64,000 nt of DNA from Microbacterium sp. SLBN-154 (GTDB taxonomy: Bacteria > Actinomycetota > Actinomycetes > Actinomycetales > Microbacteriaceae): NCBI RefSeq assembly GCF_006715565.1, contig NZ_VFNL01000001.1, positions 124,001 through 188,000 of the forward strand, given 5' to 3'. Both the position numbers and the translations under genes were made by a program. A model generated the notes under the pieces. It did not search any database. It saw nothing but the letters and a program-made list of their open reading frames with translations, and was not told where the DNA came from. Positions 58,368-64,000 of the stretch are shown one piece after another. How positions within the stretch are numbered: the stretch's first letter is position 1; every line of letters begins with the position of its first letter.

Positions 58368-58894
58368 TTATCTGATCCCCCGCCGGCCAGGATCGCCGAG
58401 TAGGCGTTGTCGAGACCATACATTGCCCGGGTGCAGCGTCGATGCGACACCAGTATCGGGCCGCTCGGTGAAGTGGATTCTGCCTAACGTGGTGCTCGCC
58501 CAAGGCCCAATAGGGAACGCTGCCGCGACTACTATGCGAGCTTCGCCGGATCGGTCGAAAAGGCTCCACAACAAGGATCTGGAGCCTCGCTTCGATCGCC
58601 GCGATCCGTTCTCCGCACGTGGGCGCTCGGGCTCTGCCTCAACGGTACAAGCGGCCGTTCAGCTGAGTTCAGCAACGACACGCGGGACTCCAAGAGTCGC
58701 CTGATCTGTGTCAGCGTAACCTGAGCTCCATTTACGGCTGGGTGTATGCACCATGATCACCTGGTCTCCACAGCAGAACCGGTAACCGGTGTGTGAATCG
58801 ACATGCGCTGTTTGAGACGCCCGCCCTTAGACCACAGCCACGCGACCGGGACCGACACGAGTGTGAGGGAAGCGAAATCGCCGATGGTGAACGT
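58368..58894 (-). pseudogene. Decayed MerR-family regulator gene (copy of 20600-21433)
   Basis: The N-terminus at 58894 reads TFTIGDFASLTLVSVPVAWL, against MFTIGDFATFTQVSVPALRL; the ATG has become ACG, so the start is lost. The effector domain at 58368-58574 reads LWSLFDRSGEARIVVAAAFP, against AWSLYDRSDDAGIVVAAALP, in another frame. Between them the DNA still aligns (GCGGCGATCGAAGCGAG is identical) but is interrupted by frameshifts. Part of the domain around MSYEVTRKSAP is deleted. Clearly a pseudogene. Confidence 0.8.
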
Positions 58895-59075
58895 GCCCGC
58901 TCCAGCGTGGAATTCTGAACCAGAGTGGAAGTAAAGCCTGTCTGCCGACACCGGTCCAGTGATTCTCCGAAATTCGTATCCCACCACGGAGCTCATGGTC
59001 GTCCCTGAGTCGTCGTCGATGACGATTGTTGCGCGCGTGACCCATGCGAACAGCCTCCTCAAGAGCCCTCCTTCG

Positions 59076-60113
59076 TCATCGAAACCCCGCCATTCGCGCA
59101 AACATCGGCGCGTCCGCCCACAAGTGCGGAGCGACGGCGTGGTACGCCCACGCATGCACCCATGCGTTTGTTGTTCGAAGGGTGAGGTATGCCTTGAGGG
59201 CTCCGGGACCGAAGTAGGTGATGAAGACGAGCGAGAACGAGACGACAGCAGAGGGAATGGATGAGTAGTCTGTCCACCCGTCCGCGGTGTGCAACGCGGC
59301 GTAGGCGACTCCGCCTCCAATCACGGCGGCCGTGGGAGAGCGGGTGATGGCGAGGAGACGAGGGACGATGAGTGCGGCCACGATCACGAGCGTGGGAAGC
59401 ACGGTACCGACGAACGAGACGGAAAAGGCGAGCAATCCGCCGACGATCAATTCCTCTGGCGACAATGCGAGAAGCTCCTCTCCGTACACCGCTATCTGAA
59501 CTGCCGACTCCAGTGAGAGCACAGTCAGGATGACGGCGAGGTCGTTGCCCGGTCGTCGCGACGTCAACCACAGATCGCGACGACTGTACCGGCGGCGCAT
59601 CCACATCAGCGGAAGCGCGACGTACACCAAGAGGTTGTAAGCCGCCCAGCCAATCGCCGCGGATACAGCCACTGACTCGTGCGATGTGTGAAGGGAGCCG
59701 GCCAGATGGAAACTGATGGGCCCCCATCCGAGGAATGTACCTAGCGCCGCGCCTACGACCTGAGCAGCTATTGCATAGACGACGATGCCCAGCAGCTCTC
59801 GGCGAGCCGTCGCGTTCTTTGGGAGTTCGGCGTACGTCCGCTTGAGCTCAGGTGAGCGGGAGCGGGTGATGAGCCAGGCGACGAACCCAAGTATCGCGAC
59901 TTCGACGAGCCCGAAGAGGCTGATCGACACCCGTTCTTCGGCGGTCCATTCGGACGGCCGATGAGCAAGTCCGTTGTCCCACCAGACTAGAACCGAAGCC
60001 GCGGCAAGCGTCCATCCGCCCAAGGCGAGCACCGTCCAAACGATGGCCGTTCGTGCCCTCCGCGGGCCGGTCGAGACCGACTTGTGCTCTGCAGTCGTGT
60101 CATCCGTTCTCAA
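59076..60113 (-). CDS. Multi-pass membrane protein, CPBP-like
   Basis: The 345-residue protein has about eight membrane helices after a 20-residue charged N-terminus. The C-terminal part has paired histidines in GVAYAALHTADGW and NAWVHAWAYHAVAPH, reminiscent of CPBP (CAAX-protease/bacteriocin-processing) intramembrane proteins. The EExxxR metal motif of active members is not seen (region VSFVGTVLPTLVIVAALIVP), so protease activity is doubtful. It stands alone between the decayed MerR copy and the MarR/SnoaL locus. No substrate can be proposed. Confidence 0.65.
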   Translation of the reverse strand: MRTDDTTAEHKSVSTGPRRARTAIVWTVLALGGWTLAAASVLVWWDNGLAHRPSEWTAEERVSISLFGLVEVAILGFVAWLITRSRSPELKRTYAELPKNATARRELLGIVVYAIAAQVVGAALGTFLGWGPISFHLAGSLHTSHESVAVSAAIGWAAYNLLVYVALPLMWMRRRYSRRDLWLTSRRPGNDLAVILTVLSLESAVQIAVYGEELLALSPEELIVGGLLAFSVSFVGTVLPTLVIVAALIVPRLLAITRSPTAAVIGGGVAYAALHTADGWTDYSSIPSAVVSFSLVFITYFGPGALKAYLTLRTTNAWVHAWAYHAVAPHLWADAPMFARMAGFR

Positions 60114-60250
60114 GAGTTCCCTCCAAACCTCTGGGCTTCATTTATGTCGATCGCCGCCTGCCGGCTTGAGCCGGTTCGGGTAGACGTCGGCATCGCCTCG
60201 AGCTTCATTGGAAGCGTCGTTGCCGCGGCGGATCGTCGGCGTTAGCAATT

Positions 60251-60268
60251 TACATGAAGGTTCATGTA
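60251..60268. promoter_or_regulatory. Perfect 18-bp palindrome upstream of the SnoaL/MarR genes
   Basis: TACATGAA-GG-TTCATGTA, with perfect 8-base arms, lies 31 bases before the SnoaL-like start. Size and symmetry suit a dimeric winged-helix repressor, most simply the MarR protein encoded at 60744-61223. Confidence 0.7.
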
Positions 60269-60299
60269 TCGTACAGATCCGAATAGGAAGGTGCGATAA

Positions 60300-60686
60300 G
60301 TGAGCAATGCAGTCGACAGCCCCTCAGAGGTAGTCCTCGATTTCTTTAGGACCGCGTTCACCGAGCAAAATCCCCGGGAGGCGGCGCGACGCTACCTGAG
60401 CACCGGGTACATCCAACACAACCCATCCGTCCCAGATGGCCCCGAAGCGTTTGTCACGCTCATGGAGGGCCTCTTTGCTCAAGCACCGCTAGCTTCGAGT
60501 GAGCTGATGCGGACGATCGCAGATGGAGACCTAGTCGCGCTCCACTATCGCGTCACTATGGCTCCAGGCGATCGGGGGATGGCGGTTGTGGACATCTTCC
60601 GCGTCGAGGCTGGGCGAATTGTGGAGCATTGGGACGTCGTACAGCCCGTCCCGGAAAAAGCCGCCAACGCTAACGGGATGTTCTGA
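60300..60686 (+). CDS. SnoaL-like/NTF2-fold protein
   Basis: The 128-residue protein starts at GTG 60300 after GGAAGGTGCGATAA. It matches the SnoaL-like polyketide-cyclase fold: VVLDFFRTAFTEQNPREAAR, YLSTGYIQHNPSVPDGPEAF with the diagnostic QHNP, and VVDIFRVEAGRIVEHWDVVQ. This subgroup often binds small hydrophobic molecules or acts as isomerases; many have no known activity. It shares a palindrome-controlled promoter with the MarR gene 57 bases downstream, so it may be the gene that MarR controls. Confidence 0.88.
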   Translation: MSNAVDSPSEVVLDFFRTAFTEQNPREAARRYLSTGYIQHNPSVPDGPEAFVTLMEGLFAQAPLASSELMRTIADGDLVALHYRVTMAPGDRGMAVVDIFRVEAGRIVEHWDVVQPVPEKAANANGMF

Positions 60687-60743
60687 GTTCGCTGCGGCGC
60701 GGCCGCGATGCACCTTCGCCTCGCGGCCGCATAACCTACCGGA

Positions 60744-61223
60744 ATGACGCTGCGACCGCTTCCCGGCTTCACCGAAGAGGAATCGCTGACATGGTTGACA
60801 CTTGTGCGGGCGACCATGTGGGTACCGGCATTCTTGGATCATCGCCTTCGGGCCACATCCGGAATCAACCACTTCGACTACGCGCTCGTCGCCACACTCC
60901 GGGACCAGCCAGGGCAAGCCATGCCGCTGACCGACCTCGCGGAGGTCACTGGAGGCGAGCTGTCCCGCCTCTCGCACGGCATCAAGCGCCTCAGCGAACG
61001 AGGATGGGTTCAGCGTCGCGCCGACCCGAACGACGCTCGCGTTACGCTCGCGATGCTCACGCCGGCGGGCCACGCGGCCGTGATTAACGCCACAGCCGAG
61101 TACGTCGCGATCGTCAGGGAGCTGATGCTCGACCAAACGACGACCGAGGAGCGTGAGGAACTGCGAGTCCTTCTGACCCCTATCATCGCTCGGGCCAATC
61201 CGCGGCTCCGAAGCAGGAGGTGA
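60744..61223 (+). CDS. MarR-family transcriptional regulator
   Basis: The 159-residue winged-helix protein has DYALVATLRDQPGQAMPLTD, then LSRLSHGIKRLSERGWVQRR (recognition helix and start of wing), and ADPNDARVTLAMLTPAGHAA, the MarR wing signature with DxR and LT-x-x-G. The start ATG 60744 has a weak ribosome-binding site and follows the SnoaL-like stop by 57 bases. It probably represses the pair through the palindrome at 60251-60268; the ligand is unknown. Confidence 0.9.
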   Translation: MTLRPLPGFTEEESLTWLTLVRATMWVPAFLDHRLRATSGINHFDYALVATLRDQPGQAMPLTDLAEVTGGELSRLSHGIKRLSERGWVQRRADPNDARVTLAMLTPAGHAAVINATAEYVAIVRELMLDQTTTEEREELRVLLTPIIARANPRLRSRR

Positions 61224-61651
61224 GGAAATGCTGCCGAACTACCATTCGTTCTCCCGAGCAACCGCAGTCTCCCGATACCAGTGTGCGGATGGGACGGACC
61301 GGGCCGGCCTGCTCGGGCCCGGCACGGCTTGCCAATGTTGGGCAACAGAGACGCTTTCTCCCTTCCGCATCGGTACACGGCTGATGGCGAAGAGCTCGTG
61401 ACTCTCCGCGGCACATCGGACTAGGTTGATGCGTCAATGTCGACGATGGCAAAGACGCTTCGAATAAAGCACATCAAGACAGAGCGCTGGAACCCCGAGG
61501 TAGTGACAGTTCATCGCCTAATCGGGGGCTGGCGACGAGCACCCGCCCCACCGAAGTTCGCGGCGAGCCCCACGCGGCTGGCTCCTGCGGTAGAACCTCC
61601 GTGGTTAACGGTGGTTGATTTTCGCTCTTGGCACCGAATGGCCAAGACAAA
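61224..61651. other. Convergent intergenic region
   Basis: About 430 bases between the MarR gene and the Gfo/Idh/MocA gene read toward it. No gene was recognised. CCGT-GGTTA-ACGG near 61602 is a small hairpin followed by a T-rich run and could weakly terminate MarR transcription. Confidence 0.4.
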
Positions 61652-62662
61652 TCATCGACACCCGAATGGCGACTCACCTTCGTAAGTCAACCCGATGATT
61701 CGGCGCACGTTGTCGAGAAGGATCAGGCTTTGCAGTGACTGCGACCACGGCATGAGCGGGTGTTGCTTCAGCCCTCGTTGAATGGCGTCCTGCACGGCGA
61801 GAGATTGGAGCCACATCCCGCGACCGGCGGGTCGCGAGTCGAATCGCCTCAACTCTCTATCTTCGGCGTCGCGCACGACGACATCTGAAGGCATGTTCCA
61901 GCGCGGACCGACGACAAGCGATCCGCGGTCACCTGCGATCACAACCTGGTTCGATCCCACCCCGTCGGCTGAGACTGAGGCGGTGCACATGACCTCGCCG
62001 GAATGCACCGAGAGGAAGCTCGTCGCTGCATCGACACTGTTCTCCCTCCACCTCGCTTTCGCCGCGGCCACCGCCCCGGGACCCAGCAGGTCGACCGCGA
62101 TACTCGTGGCGTATACACCCATGTCGAGGAGGGCCCCTCCGCCGAGAGCGGGATCGAGAAGACGACTTTCCGGCGACGGCGCCAGGGACCGGGAGACGTC
62201 GATCGCCATACCACGGACGTTGCCAATGGCATGCTCCTTCAACATCGCCCGCACAAAGGCGAGATGAGGGAGGAAACGCACCCACATCGCCTCCATGCAG
62301 AACAGACCGAGGTGCGCCGCACGATCGAAGAGCAGTTCAGCGCCGGATGCATTCATCGCGACCGGCTTCTCGACGAGGACGTGCTTTCCGGCCTCGAGTG
62401 CGATCAGGGCGTGGCTGACGTGAAAGGGATGCGGCGTCGCGATGTAGACGACATCGATATCGTCTGATTCACATAGTTCTGCGTAGCCGTCGAACGCCAT
62501 CGCGATGCCATGATCGCGAGCGAATGCGAGCGCTCGTCGCCCGTCGCGGGACGCGACTCCTCGAACAGCCGCTCCGGCGAGTGGCTGGTCCTCGGCGAAG
62601 GCGGTGGCTACTGCACCGGTGCCGAGAATTCCCCAACGCAGCGGCGGCATAGTTCTGATCAT
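61652..62662 (-). CDS. Gfo/Idh/MocA-family oxidoreductase
   Basis: The 336-residue protein has GILGTGAVATAFAEDQPLAG as cofactor loop, the EKP motif in HVLVEKPVAMNASGAE, and LDPALGGGALLDMGVYATSI with the conserved Asp-x-Gly-Val-Tyr. It resembles glucose-fructose oxidoreductase and trans-dihydrobenzenediol dehydrogenase relatives. The ATG at 62662 has no ribosome-binding site; TATATAT lies directly upstream, so either a leaderless transcript or a start at the second ATG (62650) is likely. It is divergent from the GntR gene at 62770, its probable regulator. EKP is intact here, unlike the 44041-45057 paralogue. Confidence 0.88.
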   Translation of the reverse strand: MIRTMPPLRWGILGTGAVATAFAEDQPLAGAAVRGVASRDGRRALAFARDHGIAMAFDGYAELCESDDIDVVYIATPHPFHVSHALIALEAGKHVLVEKPVAMNASGAELLFDRAAHLGLFCMEAMWVRFLPHLAFVRAMLKEHAIGNVRGMAIDVSRSLAPSPESRLLDPALGGGALLDMGVYATSIAVDLLGPGAVAAAKARWRENSVDAATSFLSVHSGEVMCTASVSADGVGSNQVVIAGDRGSLVVGPRWNMPSDVVVRDAEDRELRRFDSRPAGRGMWLQSLAVQDAIQRGLKQHPLMPWSQSLQSLILLDNVRRIIGLTYEGESPFGCR

Positions 62663-62769
62663 ATATATTCAAATCATTCGAGAGACCATGACGGCTAGCC
62701 TCCCGCGTGCTGGTTCGCGCGCAGGCTAACGTGTGGGGAGTTGCGTCGGAGGGAGACGAGGCGGTGAGC

Positions 62770-63540
62770 ATGACGGAATCGGTCCCGAAGATCGGTCGAA
62801 CCGATGCGGCGTACGAGGCGCTCCGCGCGAAGATCCTCCGCAACGACATCCGTCCCGGCGAGCATGTGAAGATCGAGCAGGTCGCCCGCGAACTGAACAT
62901 CTCGCAGACCCCGGTGCGGGAAGCGCTCGCACGACTGGAGGCAGACGGGCTCCTCGCCAAGACCCGCTTCCGTGGCTACACCGCCACCCCTATCCTGTCC
63001 GACGCGGAGTTCGAGCAGCTGTTCGAGTTCCGCCAGCTCATCGAGCCGTGGGCCGCCGGGCATGCGGCGCGGAACGCGGGCCCGTCGAGCAGCGCACTCT
63101 CTGACGAGCTCGACCGCATCGCTGGAGAGGTCCGCGGTGTCGGTGCCGACATCGAGAGGGAGCGACCCGACGAGGTGTACAGCCTGCTGAGCGACCACGA
63201 CGTGCGGTTCCACGCGCTGGTGTCCCAGCTGTCCGGTAATCGGCACGTCGCCGACTCCTACGACGCCATGCATTGTCACATGCACCTCTTCCGCAATTAT
63301 CTCGCGGCCCGTGCTGCCGTAGCCGCCGAAGGCCCCGATGAGCTGGCGAGGTTTGACGGGCAGTACACCACGCAACGCGCCGCGCTGGAGACCACGAACG
63401 AGCACCGCGCGATCAGCGCCGCGATCATCGCGGGCGACGAAGAGCGAGCCGCGCGGGAGATGCGAGCGCATGTCTCCCGCGCCGAAGGCCTTGCCCGCGT
63501 CCGCATGGCGATCGTCGCCGCCGCGACCCGCGCGGACTAG
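62770..63540 (+). CDS. GntR-family regulator, FadR subfamily
   Basis: The start is set at ATG 62770 (MTESVPKIGR, 256 residues), eight bases after GAGG; GTG 62764 is an alternative. Winged HTH: YEALRAKILRNDIRPGEHVK and SQTPVREALARLEADGLLAK. FCD domain: DVRFHALVSQLS and NEHRAISAAI. It is paralogous to the regulator at 52246-53001. It is divergent from the Gfo/Idh/MocA gene, with an AT-rich tract (62660-62680) between as a possible binding site. Its stop overlaps that of the convergent AGE gene by three bases. Confidence 0.9.
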   Translation: MTESVPKIGRTDAAYEALRAKILRNDIRPGEHVKIEQVARELNISQTPVREALARLEADGLLAKTRFRGYTATPILSDAEFEQLFEFRQLIEPWAAGHAARNAGPSSSALSDELDRIAGEVRGVGADIERERPDEVYSLLSDHDVRFHALVSQLSGNRHVADSYDAMHCHMHLFRNYLAARAAVAAEGPDELARFDGQYTTQRAALETTNEHRAISAAIIAGDEERAAREMRAHVSRAEGLARVRMAIVAAATRAD

Positions 63541-64000
63541 GCATCCTCGACACCGTTCGCGCGGGCAGCGAACGTCCGGGCCGCGCCGGCGAGACATCGA
63601 TGCGGATCAGCGGCACCGGAGAGGTAGGCACCGGCGACGTGATAGGCGTCGGGGCGCCCCATTGTCATCCGCTCCGGATGAGGCCCGCGTTCATGAGCCC
63701 AGGTGCCCGCCTCCTCAACGTAGTCGCGTCGGGCATCTTCCCAGTACAGGCCGAGGCGCCAATCCCAGACCTCGCCTGGTTGCAGCTCGGCGAGGTGGGC
63801 TGTCGCCGCAATCGCTTCTGTGAGGGGCCAGTGCAGACGGCGTGTGACGACCGGTCTGCCCGTGAAGGTCGTCGTGTACACGACTCCGGAGTCGCCTGCC
63901 GCTCGCCAGCCGACCTCATGACCCCTCCTCGCGAGGTTTCTTGCCCAGTCGTGCAGCGCGTCGGCGGTCGCCGGCTCGGCCCCCGGCCGGGCGTTGAGGC
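63537..64000 (-). CDS. AGE-family epimerase/isomerase, N-terminus cut by window edge
   Basis: The frame is open to base 64000, giving about 154 C-terminal residues. GRPVVTRRLHWPLTEAIAAT and MGRPDAYHVAGAYL match the end of N-acylglucosamine 2-epimerase/mannose isomerase proteins, where RxHW and the late GxPDxYH supply the catalytic histidines. YWEDARRDYVEEAGTWAHER fits the helix between them. These (alpha/alpha)6 enzymes interconvert epimeric or aldo/keto sugars. Its 3' end meets that of the GntR gene with overlapping stops. Only the C-terminal third can be judged. Confidence 0.8.
   Translation of the reverse strand, partial: LNARPGAEPATADALHDWARNLARRGHEVGWRAAGDSGVVYTTTFTGRPVVTRRLHWPLTEAIAATAHLAELQPGEVWDWRLGLYWEDARRDYVEEAGTWAHERGPHPERMTMGRPDAYHVAGAYLSGAADPHRCLAGAARTFAARANGVEDA

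Noticed and set aside
1..64000. CRISPR arrays, tRNA/rRNA genes, prophage or intact insertion sequences
   Set aside because: No regularly spaced repeats, no tRNA-like cloverleaf sequence and no intact transposase or integrase were found on either strand.

Overview
The window is GC-rich, densely packed DNA with GTG starts, many ATGA/GTGA 4-base overlaps, lipoprotein-type solute-binding proteins, and GntR, LacI, ROK and MarR regulators. This fits a Gram-positive actinobacterium, probably of the Microbacteriaceae/Microbacterium type. That is an inference from gene style; no rRNA or marker gene is present. No tRNA, CRISPR array, intact transposase or phage gene was seen. Almost everything here is accessory carbohydrate catabolism.

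Layout. (1) 1-7.5 kb, minus: AraC regulator (cut by the edge), nucleoside-phosphorylase-like enzyme, EamA transporter, GH13 alpha-glucosidase and a sugar ABC importer without its ATPase. (2) 7.5-18.9 kb, module A: a minus-strand operon of crotonase, MBL hydrolase, GH105-like hydrolase, SDR, mutarotase, KDG-type kinase and KDPG-type aldolase. A FadR-type GntR regulator and a class III (CaiB) CoA-transferase lie beside it, and a GH36-like hydrolase plus SDR are divergent. (3) 19-24 kb: epimerase, a MerR/MGMT-like/VOC operon, and formylglycine-generating enzyme with two DUF202 proteins. (4) 24.4-34.8 kb, module B, plus: SDR, DUF4432 mutarotase, CaiB CoA-transferase, a signal-less solute-binding-like protein, crotonase, FAH-family dehydratase, ketoglutarate-semialdehyde-type dehydrogenase and a GH95-like hydrolase. 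(5) 35-50 kb, module C: FAD oxidoreductase, beta-propeller lactonase, SDR, sulfatase, a second ABC importer, Gfo/Idh/MocA oxidoreductase, SIS isomerase, ROK kinase, LacI regulator, amidohydrolase and RraA-like aldolase. (6) 49.5-56 kb: two paralogous ~640-residue proteins of unknown family around two GntR regulators, then an aldo/keto reductase. (7) 56-60 kb: decayed DNA, including a pseudogene copy of the MerR/MGMT/VOC operon. (8) 60-64 kb: SnoaL-like protein, MarR, a second Gfo/Idh/MocA protein, GntR, and the start-truncated end of an AGE-family epimerase.

How it may work. Glycosidases and a sulfatase (matured by the FGE encoded 15 kb away) release sugars. Modules A and B each hold a mutarotase, an SDR dehydrogenase and the enzymes for a 2-keto-3-deoxy acid: kinase plus aldolase in A, a Weimberg-like dehydratase plus semialdehyde dehydrogenase in B. 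Neither holds the usual IlvD or enolase-family aldonate dehydratase. Both instead carry a CaiB-type CoA-transferase and a crotonase with both catalytic glutamates. The main hypothesis from this reading is that a CaiB/CaiD-like pair dehydrates the sugar acid as a CoA thioester. Three near-identical 14-bp LacI-type operators link module B, the FAD oxidoreductase and the ROK/LacI locus.
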